Positions 46,279-57,335 of a stretch of DNA of 64,000 bases are shown here, in pieces. The position numbers and the translations under genes are program-made. Below the pieces are notes generated by a model. It worked only from the letters and a program-made list of their open reading frames with translations. It did not search any database and was not told where the DNA came from. Position 1 is the stretch's first letter. Each line of letters opens with the position of its first letter. Source of the stretch: Paragorgia papillata (taxonomy: Eukaryota; Cnidaria; Anthozoa; Scleralcyonacea; Coralliidae); assembly GCA_035771165.1 (NCBI GenBank), contig JAWNZC010000337.1, positions 1,538,501-1,602,500 of the forward strand, in the 5' to 3' direction.

Positions 46279-46526
46279 ACGTTCGTTCGTTCGTTCGTTC
46301 GTTCGTGCTCGTTCGTTCGTTCGTTCGTTCGTTCGTTCGTTCGTTCGTTCGTTCGTTCGTTCGTTCGTTCGTTCGTTCGTTCGTTCGTTCGTTCGTTCGT
46401 TCGTTCGTTCGTTCGTTCGTTCGTTCGTTCGTTCGTTCGTTCGTTCGTTCGTTCGTTCGTTCGTTCGTTCGTTCGTTCGTTCGTTCGTTCGTTTGTTCGT
46501 TCGTTGTTTGTTTGTTTGTTTGTTTG
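46279..46526. repeat. (TTCG)n array before PTS exon E
   Basis: About 248 bp, nearly pure TTCG with one GTGCTCG break near 46305 and a short TTTG tail. It has the largest TTCG share of all arrays and lies about 45 bp before the acceptor. Confidence 0.95.
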
Positions 46527-46570
46527 GAAATTTGTTGCTCGGCTTAAACTTTTTTCTTTTTTTCTTACAG

Positions 46571-48355
46571 GAGTGACCTCAACTGAACCTTCTTCAATCG
46601 TACCAACGACTGAAGAAGGTTCTTCTTCCGGCACTCCACCCGCGGAAACGACTTCAACAAAGCCTGCCTCAACCAAAGCTGCTACTACTGATGGCCCATC
46701 CATTACTGTATCTACAGATACGGTTTCTGCAAAGCCAACCAAAGCTGGTTCTACTGAAGGTCCATCCGCTACTGTACCTACAGATGCGGCTTCAGCAAAG
46801 CCTGCGTCAACCGTGGCTGCTACTACTGAAGGTCCATCCGTCACTGTACCCACAGATACTGTTTCCGCAAAGCCTGCCTCAACCAAAGCTGCTTCTACTG
46901 AAGGTCCATCCGTTACTGTACCTACAGATACGCCTTCAGCAAAGCCTGCCTCAACCATAGCTGCTTCTACTGAAGGTCCATCCGCTACTGTTCCCACTGA
47001 TGCTGTTTCAGCAAAACCTTCCTCAACCAAAGCTGCTTCTACGGAAGGTCCATCCGTTACTGTACCTACAGATACGCCTTCAGCAAAGCCTGACTCAACC
47101 AAAGCTGCTTCGACTGAAGGTCCATCCGCTACTGTACCTACAGATACGGTTTCTGCAAAGCCTGGCTCAACCAAAGCTGCTTCTACTGAAAGTCCATCCG
47201 TTACTGTACCCACAGATGCGGTTTCAGCAAAGCCTTCATCAACCAAAGCTGTTTCTACTGAAGGTCCATCGGTTACTGTACCTACAGATACGCCTTCAGC
47301 AAAGCCTGGCTCAACCAAAGCTGCTTCGACTGAAGGTCCATCCGCTACTGTACCTACAGATACGGTTTCTGCAAAGCCTGGCTCAACCAAAGCTGCTTCT
47401 ACTGAAAGTCCATCCGTTACTGTACCCACAGATGCGGTTTCAGCAAAGCCTTCCTCAACCAAAGCTGTTTCTACTGAAGGTCCATCCGTTACTGTACCTA
47501 CAGATACGCCTTCAGCAAAGCCTGGCTCAACCATAGCTGCTATTACTGATGGTGCATCCGTTACTGTACCCCCAGACACGGCTTCTGCGAAGCCTGCCTC
47601 AACCAAAGCTGCTTCTACTGAAGGCCCATCTGGTTCTGCACCTACAGATGCGGCTTCAGCAAAGCCTGCCTCAACCGTGGCTGCTACTACTGAAGGTCCA
47701 TCCGTCACTGTACCCACATATACTGTTTCCGTAAAGCCTGGCTCAACCAAAGCTGCTTCTACTGAAAGTCCATCCGTTACTGTACCCACAGATGCGGTTT
47801 CAGCAAAGCCTTCCTCAACCAAAGCTGTTTCTACTGAAGGTCCATCGGTTACTGTACCTACAGATACGCCTTCAGCAAAGCCTGGCTCAACCATAGCTGC
47901 TATTACTGATGGTCCATCCGTTACTGTACCCCCAGATACGGCTTCTGCGAAGCCTGCCTCAACCAAACCGGCTTCTACTGAAGGTCCATCCGTTACTGTA
48001 CCTACAGATATGCCTTCAGCAAAGCCTGCCTCAACCATAGTTGCTACTACGGAAGGTCCAGCCATTACTGTTCCCACCGATACGACTTCAGCAAAGCCTG
48101 CCTCAACCGAAGCTGTTTCTACTGAAAGTCCATCCGTTACTGTACCTACAGATATGCCTTCGGCAAAGCCTGTCTCAACCATAGCTGCTACTACGGAAGG
48201 TCCAGCCGTTACTGTACCCACAGATGCGGTTTCAGCAAAGCCTTCCTCAACCAAAGCTGTTTCTACTGAAGGTCCATCCGTTACTGTACCTACAGATAAG
48301 CCTTCAGCAAAGCCTGCCTCAACCAAAGCTGCTGCTACTGAAGTTATTGTTACTG
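46571..48355 (+). CDS. PTS exon E (23 mucin-type repeats, one two residues short)
   Basis: 1,785 nt, phase 1-1, 595 residues. The head starts VTSTEPSS, with GTG where other copies have ATG, so no internal start is needed here. The second unit lacks two codons (SAKPTKAGST), a 6-nt in-frame loss. Two near-identical blocks (about 47090-47290 and 47330-47480) show recent internal duplication. Confidence 0.9.
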
Positions 48356-49337
48356 GTTAGTTTTTCGGGCTGTAGTCGAAAATTTTTAACTAAGTAGATA
48401 TTGAATCAAGGAGTATAATTATTGATTTAAACAGTGTGCGTTGTTATTAACAATGTCGAGATGACTATCTGTGTATATTTACTGAGCCGCGAAGCGGTGA
48501 GTCTGATAGTCAACGAGACCTGAAGTGATTAATTGTTTTAGTTTATTTTCAGAGGCCGGTGAGAGACTTGTAATTTTATATAGAATTTTTAACTACTTTT
48601 TCATCTTTACAGTGAACGATTCTGTTTATTCACAGTTCTTATGAGTGAATCTGTTCAAAATATTATTTTAATTTGGAACTAAACTTTGTATATACATATA
48701 CATCCAAACGAATGTTGAATGACTTTATTCTGTTCTTTTGACTTTTCTAACAAATTTCCATGCAATTTATTTGGGTTCAATGTTCAACATTTTCTTTACA
48801 TTCGACGAATAGTTTCCGAAGAAATCGGTATACGACCAAGACGTAACAAAAACTTTCCACAACATTGAAATAATTATAAAAAACGAACTTGGTCACCTTT
48901 ACAAAGTTTTGTTTTGATGATATTTGACGTGTACAACATTTCATTTGTAAATTTGTGCAGTATTTTGCTGTTTTGTTTGTTTTAAGAAAAACTACAGACA
49001 CTATGCACTTTGACAAAAAGACATCAGTCCACCGAAAAGACAAATTCTTAAATCGCATACTTCCAAATAACAATTCCACTAGGTGACTGAAACGACTAAA
49101 CTCACCGTAGTTTCAAATATATAATAACCTCTTTCCAAACAACGTTTTGATGAACAATTTTTAGTGATTGGATATTCACCTCGCTAAGCGGTGCTCTGAG
49201 ATTCATCGGTGATAGACAATATTCACCGCTGAATGGACCAATCAAAACGCAAAAATCATTATAATTAGCAAGGAATCATTATAAGGTGCATGGAATATAT
49301 TTTTAAGAAGAAATTATGAAGAAGTTTTTTTTGTTAG
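48356..49337. repeat. Post-PTS intron module, copy 4
   Basis: Full module without the 41744 MITE. The VNDSVYSQFL-TGA cassette is at 48613-48644. Serves as empty site for the unit 3 MITE. Confidence 0.75.
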
Positions 49338-49421
49338 ATATCGCTTCAACGCTTGATGGAGGTCCTGGTAAAGAAGCAACTACTTTGGCGACTGTTACAA
49401 CAAAGAAGCCTGCCATTGGTG
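49338..49421 (+). CDS. S exon, unit 4
   Basis: 84 nt, phase 1-1, nearly identical to unit 3. Acceptor TTTTGTTAG, donor GGTG|GTTAGT. Confidence 0.8.
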
Positions 49422-50362
49422 GTTAGTTTATCGTTTTATTTATTCGCAGTAGCGCTGAGAGGTCCGAATACGTAAGTCCTTCAATCTGATTAGTTCATAA
49501 GCAGTTGGATATATCCCATATCCGCCCCTCAGGGTAGAAAAATTTCAACAACTAAGTTATGGCCCTAAATTATAAACCACATGCAGTTTTATTAACTTAG
49601 AACTAAGGAAGGCCTATACAAATTATCTTTGTTTATGTTGCGGTTTTTTCTCTCGTTTCAAATAAAAAAAGTAAATTTCTCAAAACAAAACGATGCGAGA
49701 TTTTGCAATGACGTGTTCATGTCTCTTAATTTTAATTCATGGTAATAATTATTTCAGGAAGGCCATGTAATAGACTACTTATTGGTCTGTTTCCAGTGAA
49801 ATATCGACCTCTGTTTTCTGCACACACTTTCACTCGCTGCGTCTTGGTCCGTACTAAAAGATATTGGTCCGATATTTCACTAGTACAGACCAAGCTAATA
49901 AAATTTTCAACAAAGCCACTCTATTGTAGACAATGTACTCCTTTGCTAAGAGCGTAAAAATGTCGTATTTATTTAAAACACCTTGATTTTATTATTTTAA
50001 ACACATTGTTATATGCGGTGCTCTGGTATTTCCAAAGAGTAAATTTTGCTCCAAATCTTTAGTTTAAAATAGAAGTTCAGAACCATCCGTTTTTCTTGGG
50101 TTTGTCCGCCATTTGTTTAACTCCAATAGTCCAATTCTGGAGAGAAAACAACTTTATTATTAGGTTGTTATTTTAACATCATGATCTTTAGATTGACTAC
50201 ATGTATTTTGCCGTCACTTTGCAGTAAACTGCTAAATTGAATTTAAAACTGACTGTAAGAAATACACGTGCCGGAAGGTTAACTATTGTCGAAAGAATTT
50301 TTGGATCCATTGAAGTGAAAATAACTTTAGGCGTAATGATGAGCTGTCGTCTTTTCATTTAG
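49422..50362. other. Intron, unit 4, S to G-long
   Basis: Homologous to units 2 and 3 and carries the inverted ATATCGACC segment at about 49748-49900. About 100 bp before the G exon are lost relative to unit 2, including its TACACTTTATCG stretch. Confidence 0.55.
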
Positions 50363-50539
50363 GTGTTACGGTCGCACCTCCTGCTTCACCCGCCGCACCA
50401 TCAACTGAAGCTCCTTCAACTGATTCAACGTCGTCCGAAGCTACCTCAAGCCGGGCTACCACAACCAAAGCGTTTTCAACCGAAGCTCCATCGACTAAAG
50501 CTCCTTCAAGCAAACCACCTTCAACTGATGGTCCTATTG
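50363..50539 (+). CDS. G-long exon, unit 4
   Basis: 177 nt, phase 1-1, long type (ATSSRATTTKAFSTEA). Acceptor CTTTTCATTTAG, donor ATTG|GTAAGA. Confidence 0.82.
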
Positions 50540-51194
50540 GTAAGAATATTGTTTACAGATTTTATTCATCGATTAAAACAGAATTATAAGATTAAATAAT
50601 AACTAACACTGAACTAATATATTTATCGTAGAAAATTATAGATAGATCAATATTTTAGATTATTTGCTATATTTCTGAGGCGACTTAACTTTGTAAGCAA
50701 CTTTTAGTTCTGTGAGAGAGTAGAGCATTTTAAGAAAAATTAGAGGGAAATGTAGATAAACCGCTTTGCATTCTCTTTTGTTTTCTTTTATTTAATAACT
50801 CACAAGCATTTTCGTGCATACACTTTATGATAATGGTGTGTTAGCTAGTGCGATTTCTAATGAAATTTGAAAATTGCATAGTTACATCTCGCCAGACGAG
50901 TTAGATTTTATTTAATTTCGAAATATTACTGTAAATGAGTGAAGGCTTTACCTGCTAGAGGAAATATATACAATTGAGTGTACACAGTTCTTCTATATAC
51001 AGGCAAACCATCTTGCTTTGCGGCAAACCATCTTGCTTTGCGGGGTGCAATTAGTTGTATATAGAAAACGATCTGCGACTGTTTGTTTTTTTGGGGGAAA
51101 AAAAGGGGAAAGTTTTAGTACTTTTATACATGGTAATAATACTATACTTTCGATATCGTGAAATTAAGAATATGAGTGTTCTCTTATTTTTTAG

Positions 51195-51362
51195 TTACAA
51201 CTCTTGATTCGTTTGTATGTAATAATAGATGTTTTTATGTTTGGGTAGGTCCAGTAACTTCGGAAAAATCTTCCAGCTCAACTTTTTCAATTGCAACCGG
51301 GACTCCTTCCACCGACGTTTTCTCAACGCAGCCTCCTCCAGTTGAAACAACAGCCGCTACTG
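51195..51362 (+). CDS. P exon, unit 4
   Basis: 168 nt, phase 1-1, 56 residues, same structure as unit 2 (VTTLDSFVCNNRCFYVW, then VGPVTSEKSSSSTF). F-to-C in FVCN adds a second cysteine. The alternative inner acceptor (51248) is also conserved. A partial, acceptor-less repeat of its start lies at about 51520-51556. Confidence 0.7.
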
Positions 51363-51597
51363 GTTAGTTTATTTAAATTATTAAAGGAACATTTTTACCT
51401 CAATAGAAATTAATGCAGAAATGATGTATTGTTCTTTATTATATGACAATTTCCATGGTAATAATACTACTTTCGATATCGTGAATATATCGATTAAGAA
51501 TATGAGTGTTCTCTTACTTTTTAATTACAACTCTTGATTCGTTTGTATTTAATAATACAAGACATCTTAATTTAGTACATGTCGTCTTTTGAAATAG

Positions 51598-51750
51598 GTG
51601 TTACGGTCGCACCTCCTGCTTCACCCGCTCCTCCATCAACTGTAGCTCCTTCAACTGATTCAACGTCGTCCGAAGCTACCACAACTAAAGTTTCTTCAAC
51701 CGAAGCTAAAGCTCCTTCAAGCAAACCACCTTCAACCGAAGGTCCTATTG
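51598..51750 (+). CDS. G-short exon, unit 4
   Basis: 153 nt, phase 1-1; relative to unit 2 it lacks three codons (STEAKAPSS instead of STEAPSTKAPSS), the same form as unit 5. The acceptor TTTTGAAATAG has a weaker tract. Donor ATTG|GTAAGA. The intron before it is only about 235 bp. Confidence 0.78.
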
Positions 51751-51916
51751 GTAAGAATTGTTTTCTTTTTTTGTTTGGAAAAGAATAATTTTTATGCGCG
51801 TTTGTGAACTGTATAGCATATTAACATTACACACTAGTTTTGTTGATATTTCCAATAGGCGCCAAAGGTTTCACCCATTCCTGATGTGCTCGCTCGCATG
51901 CATTATAGTGTGAAAC

Positions 51917-52903
51917 CTCGAGTCTTGGTCAAGTGATCACTATTTACACTTTAACAAGCCAAAGTGCAAAGTTCTATCTATAACCAGAAAAAGGTCCCCG
52001 ATTGTAACAACGTACCAGCTAAATGACCACACAATTAACCAAGTTAGTACAGAGTCAGACTTGGGAATCAAGATTGATTCCACACTTAATTGGAAAAGTC
52101 AGGTAAATGATTTACGCTCCAAAGCTAATAAATTGCTTGGTTTGGTTAGGCGTTCCACGTTAGAGATGGTTGACATCCAAGCAAGAAGGTCATTATATCT
52201 ACAACTTATACGAAGTCAATTGGGTTATGCCTCCCAGGTATGGTGTCCTCAAACCATTGAATCGATCAGTGCCATCGAAAAGGTGCAGAGGAGGGCGACG
52301 AAGTACATCCTAAACCTCGGTTATATGTCCGACATCCCTTATCCCACCAGGCTAAACAAGCTCAACCTATTGCCTATTACATACTGGCATGAATATCTGG
52401 ATTTAGTTATGCTTTATAAAATAATTAATGGTATGGCGTCTGTATCACACGGCGTGCGTCTTGTTGCCGTTTCCTCAAGGAAAACTCGAAGCTCATCCAA
52501 TGATGACTGTATAAGTCTAACTGTTCCTTTTGCAAGAACTGTAACTTTTCAGACATCTTATTTTATTAGAACTACCAAAGTCTGGAATATTCTTAATTCA
52601 GACTTGAGAAACAAGAACAAATCTTTTAGCTCTTTTAAATACGGACTAGTACTATACTACCGCGATGCTCTAACAAAATCGTATGACACAGAAGATCCGA
52701 GAACCTGGAAGTCTGTGTGTATAAAATGCAAAAGAGCTAGGTCTCTTGTTAACAGTATAAATTGTTGTTTTTAACTATTGTATTTATATTATGTAATTTT
52801 AATGTTTTTAGTTTATCGGGACCGCAGTAATTGGGGTCAAACCTGTTGCGATATCCCTAGCATTTTTTACTGTTTTTATGTAATGTGCTGAAGCTTAATA
52901 AAT
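51917..52903 (+). mobile_element. LINE 3' fragment, CR1/L2-like
   Basis: Inserted between GTGTGAAA and TCAGTTATATTTGG, which are adjacent in the sister module at about 30000. The plus-strand frame 52061-52774 encodes the post-RT part (GIKIDSTLNWKSQV, then QLGYASQVWCPQ, IEKVQRRATKYILNLGY, LNKLNLLPI, TKVWNILNSDLR). The RT core is missing, so the copy is 5'-truncated. It ends in an ATC-rich tail. Confidence 0.82.
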
Positions 52904-53821
52904 CATCAGTTATATTTGGAGAACGTTTTGCGACGTTTTGTTTAATTAAATTTGATTGAGGAAAAAAATAACTAACGGCTTTAGCATATATTAATATATC
53001 AGTTGCACCCTTCCGAATGAGATTGAGGATGTGATTATACACTGTTCTTCAGTCGGGCTTAGAGAAACGGTGATTGGCATATTTGAGCTTTTGATGCGGG
53101 AAAATTATTTTTGGGTACGATAGAGATTAACCGGTCATCAGTACAGTACGTTGCAGATTCGATCCTTGTCTGGACTTATAGTGCATCATAATTCAATGAA
53201 GTAAGTAAGTAAGTAAGTAAGTAAGTTCACAAAGTTTTGTTTAAAAGATTCTGCTGTTATTTCAGTCTGCAATTTTTGAGTGGTAAGAAGAAGCGTCTAC
53301 AAAGTGTTTTTGATGAGAACATTGGTGCAATGCTAACTGTGACGTCACACTTAACATTTTCGAACGCATTTCTGACAGTGCGCTATTTTGAATTTGAAAG
53401 TTTTTCATCCACAAAAACATCAATATGTCTAACACTTTATGTAATTTTCTGTTGAAATGTTGTCTATGGGTTTCCTCTATCGTCTAGTTTAATATAATGA
53501 ACAAAATTTTTCACGCTGCATTTCACCTTTAAACATCACAAGAAATGTAAATTCTTAATCGCATGAGTGAATTCATACGAGTATTTGTTTGTTTAATATT
53601 GCATTTACCTTTTTAATATTGCATTTTAAGTTTGGTATTTTTAGAGACGTTCAACAAGTGGCTTCCAGTGTTTATTGAATTGTATTTTATTTTCAATTTT
53701 CTGCTACGTCTTTTTGTTATAGGAAAATAATTTTTGAAAATATTAACTGTTCCTGCAACCTTATGATTAGACTTATTTTACTCTAGGATCTAGTGTGCAT
53801 ATATAGAAACTAATGCTTATC

Positions 53822-53989
53822 TTTGTTTGTTTGTTTGTTTGTTTGTTTGTTTGTTTGTTTGTTTGTTTGTTTGTTTGTTTGTTTGTTTGTTTGTTTGTTT
53901 GTTTGTTTGTTTGTTTGTTTGTTTGTTCGTTCGTTCGTTCGTTCGTTCGTTCGTTCGTTCGTTCGTTCGTTCGTTCGTTCGTTCGTTCG
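53822..53989. repeat. Compound (TTTG)n-(TTCG)n array before PTS exon F
   Basis: About 168 bp with two blocks only: TTTG to about 53926, then TTCG to the end. The second TTTG block present before exons B, C and D is absent. Confidence 0.95.
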
Positions 53990-54032
53990 AAAATTTGTTG
54001 CTCGGCTTAAACTTTTTCTTTTTTTCTTACAG

Positions 54033-57000
54033 GAATGACCTCAACTGAACCTTCTTCAATCGAACCAACCACTGACGAAGGTTCTTCTTCCGGCACTCCA
54101 CCCTCGGAAACGACTTCAACAAAGCCTGCCTCAACCAAAGCTGCTACTACTGATGGCCCATCCGTTACTGTACCCACAGATACTGTTTCAGCAAAGCCTG
54201 CCTCAACCAAAGCTGCTTCTAGTGAAGGTCCATCCGTTACTGTACCTACAGATACTGTTTCAGCAAAGCCTGCCTCAACCAAAGCTGCTTCTAGTGAAGG
54301 TCCATCCGTCACTGTACCCACAGATACGGTTTCAGCAAGACCTGCCTCAACCGAAGCTGCTTCTAGTGAAGGTCCATCCGTTATTGTACCCACTGATACT
54401 GTTTCAGCAAAGCCTACCTCAGCCAAAGCTGCTTCTACTGAAGGTCCATCCGCCACTTTACCCACAGATACGGTTTCAGCAAAGCCTGCCTCAACGAAAG
54501 CTGCTTCTACTGAAATACCATCCGTTACAGTACCCACAGATACGGTTTCAGCAAAGCCTGCCTCAACCAAAGCTGCTTCTACTGAAGGTCCATCCGATAC
54601 CTCACCTACAGATACGGTTTCAGCAAAGCCTGGCTCAACCAAAGCTGCTTCTACTGAACGTCCATCCGAGACTGCACCTACAGATGCGGTTTCAGCAAAG
54701 CCTATCTCAACCGTGAGTGCTAGTACTGAAGGTCCATCCGTTACTGTACCCACAGATACGGTTTCAGCAAGGCCTGCCTCAACCGAAGCTGCTTCTACTG
54801 AAGGTCCATCAGGCACTGTACCCACAGATACGGTTTCAGCAAAGCCTGCCTCAACCAAAGCTGCTTCTTCTGAAGGTCCATCCGTTACAGTACCCACAGA
54901 TACGGTTTCTGCAAAGCCTGGCTCAACCAAAGCTGCTTCTTCTGAAGGTCCATCCGTTACAGTACCCACAGATACGGTTTCAGCAAAGCCTGCCTCAACC
55001 AAAGCTGCTTCTACTGAAGGTCCATCCGATACTGCACCTACAGATACGGTTTCAGCAAAGCCTGCCTCAACGAAAGCTGCTTCCACTGAAGGTCCATCCG
55101 ATACTGCACCTACAGATACGGTTTCAGCAAAGCCTACCTCAGCCAAAGCTGCTTCTACTGAAGGTCCATCCGGCACTGTACCCACAGATACAGTTTCAGC
55201 AAAGCCTGCCTCAACCAAAGCTGCTTCTTCTGAAGGTCCATCCGTTACAGTACCCACAGATACGGTTTCTGCAAAGCCTGGCTCAACCAAAGCTGCTTCT
55301 TCTGAAGGTCCATCCGTTACAGTACCCACAGATACGGTTTCAGCAAAGCCTGCCTCAACCAAAGCTGCTTCTACTGAAGGTCCATCCGATACTGCACCTA
55401 CAGATACGGTTTCAGCAAAGCCTGCCTCAACGAAAGCTGCTTCCACTGAAAGTCCATCCGTTACAGTACCCACAGATACGGTTTCAGCAAAGCCTGCCTC
55501 AACGAAAGCTGCTTCTACTGAAGGTCCATCCGATACTGCACCTACAGATACGGTTTCAGCAAAGCCTGCCTCAACCAAAGCTGCTTCTACTGAACGTCCA
55601 TCCGATACTGCACCTACAGATGCGGCTTCAGCAAAGCCTGGCTCAACCAAAGCCGCTTCTACTGAACGTCCATCCGAGACTGCACCTACAGATGCGGTTT
55701 CAGCAAAGCCTATCTCAACCGTGAGTGCTACTACTGAAGGTCCATCCGTTACTGTACCCACAGATACGGTTTCAGCAAGGCCTGTCTCAACCGAAGCTGC
55801 TTCTACTGAAGGTCCATCCGTTATTGTACCCACTGATACTGTTTCAGCAAAGCCTACCTCAGCCAAATCTGCTTCTACTGAAGGTCCATCCGCCACTGTA
55901 CCCACAGATACGGTTTCAGCAAAGCCTGCCTCAACCAAAGCTGCTTCTTCTGAAGGTCCATCCGTTACAGTACCCACAGATACGGCTTCTGCAAAGCCTG
56001 GCTCAACCAAAGCTGCTTTTACTGAAGGTCCATCCGATACTGCACCTACAGATACGGTTTCTGCAAAGCCTGGCTCAACCAAAGCTGCTTCTACTGAAGG
56101 TCCATCCGATACTGCACCCACAGATACGGTTTCTGCAAAGCCTGCCTCAACCAAAGCTGCTTCTACTGAAGGTCCATCCGGCACTGTACCCACAGATACA
56201 GTTTCAGCAAAGCCTGCCTCAACCAAAGCTGCTTCTTCTGAAGGTCCATCCGTTACAGTACCCACAGATACGGTTTCTGCAAAGCCTGGCTCAACCAAAG
56301 CTGCTTCTTCTGAAGGTCCATCCGTTACAGTACCCACAGATACGGTTTCAGCAAAGCCTGCCTCAACCAAAGCTGCTTCTACTGAAGGTCCATCCGATAC
56401 TGCACCTACAGATACGGTTTCAGCAAAGCCTGCCTCAACGAAAGCTGCTTCCACTGAAAGTCCATCCGTTACAGTACCCACAGATACGGTTTCAGCAAAG
56501 CCTGCCTCAACGAAAGCTGCTTCTACTGAAGGTCCATCCGATACTGCACCTACAGATACGGTTTCAGCAAAGCCTGCCTCAACCAAAGCTGCTTCTACTG
56601 AACGTCCATCCGATACTGCACCTACAGATGCGGCTTCAGCAAAGCCTGGCTCAACCAAAGCCGCTTCTACTGAACGTCCATCCGAGACTGCACCTACAGA
56701 TGCGGTTTCAGCAAAGCCTATCTCAACCGTGAGTGCTACTACTGAAGGTCCATCCGTTACTGTACCCACAGATACGGTTTCAGCAAGGCCTGTCTCAACC
56801 GAAGCTGCTTCTACTGAAGGTCCATCCGTTATTGTACCCACTGATACTGTTTCAGCAAAGCCTATCTCAGCCAAAGCTGCTTCTACTGAAGGTCCATCCG
56901 CCACTGTACCCACAGATACGGTTTCAGCAAAGCCTGCCTCAACCAAAGCTGCTTCTTCTGAAGGTCCATCCGTTACAGTACCCACAGATACGGTTTCTGC

Positions 57001-57335
57001 AAAGCCTGGCTCAACCAAAGCTGCTTCTTCTGAAGGTCCATCCGATACTGCACCTACAGATACGGTTTCAGCAAAGCCTGCCTCAACGAAAGCTGCTTCT
57101 ACTGAAAGTCCATCCGTTACAGTACCCACAGATACGGTTTCAGCAAAGTCTGCCTCAACCAAAGCTGCTTCTACTGAAGGTCCATCCGATACTGTACCTA
57201 CAGATACGGTTTCAGCAAAGCCTGCCTCAACCAAAGCTGCTTCTACTGAAAGTCCATCCGTTACTGTACCAACAGATACGGTTTCAGCAAAACCTGCCTC
57301 ATCCAAATCTGGTACCACTGAAGTTATTGATACTG
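54033..57335 (+). CDS. PTS exon F (44 mucin-type repeats)
   Basis: 3,303 nt, phase 1-1, 1,101 residues: shared head, exactly 44 units of 24 residues, and the variant tail SGTTEVIDTG. It has its own sub-variants (SSEGPS, TEGPSDTAPTD, TERPSETAP, KPISTVSA). The landmark KPISTVSA recurs at 54701, 55709 and 56717, exactly 1,008 bp (14 units) apart, so a 14-unit block was duplicated. The opposite strand and another forward frame stay open over long stretches for purely periodic reasons. Predicted extended, O-glycosylated rod; glycosylation is inferred. Confidence 0.9.

Larger units (their letters stand above)
51866..54032. repeat. Pre-PTS intron module, copy 3, split by a LINE
   Basis: Matches the other pre-PTS modules on both sides of the LINE insert (51917-52903). 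The GTAAGT run is longest here (about 53200-53226, six copies). Confidence 0.75.

Noticed and set aside
54717..56732. Two 335-residue Leu/Gln-rich plus-strand frames inside exon F
   Set aside because: Another frame of the same repeat; their equal length reflects the 1,008-bp higher-order period, not genes.
54007..57318. Long open frames on the minus strand opposite the PTS exons (also 30876-32486, 39183-41264, 46206-48326, 61071-63941)
   Set aside because: The 72-bp repeat is a multiple of three, so one stop-free unit makes a whole frame open. The frames run through the arrays and intron borders without splice logic, and homologous exons keep indels in the forward frame.
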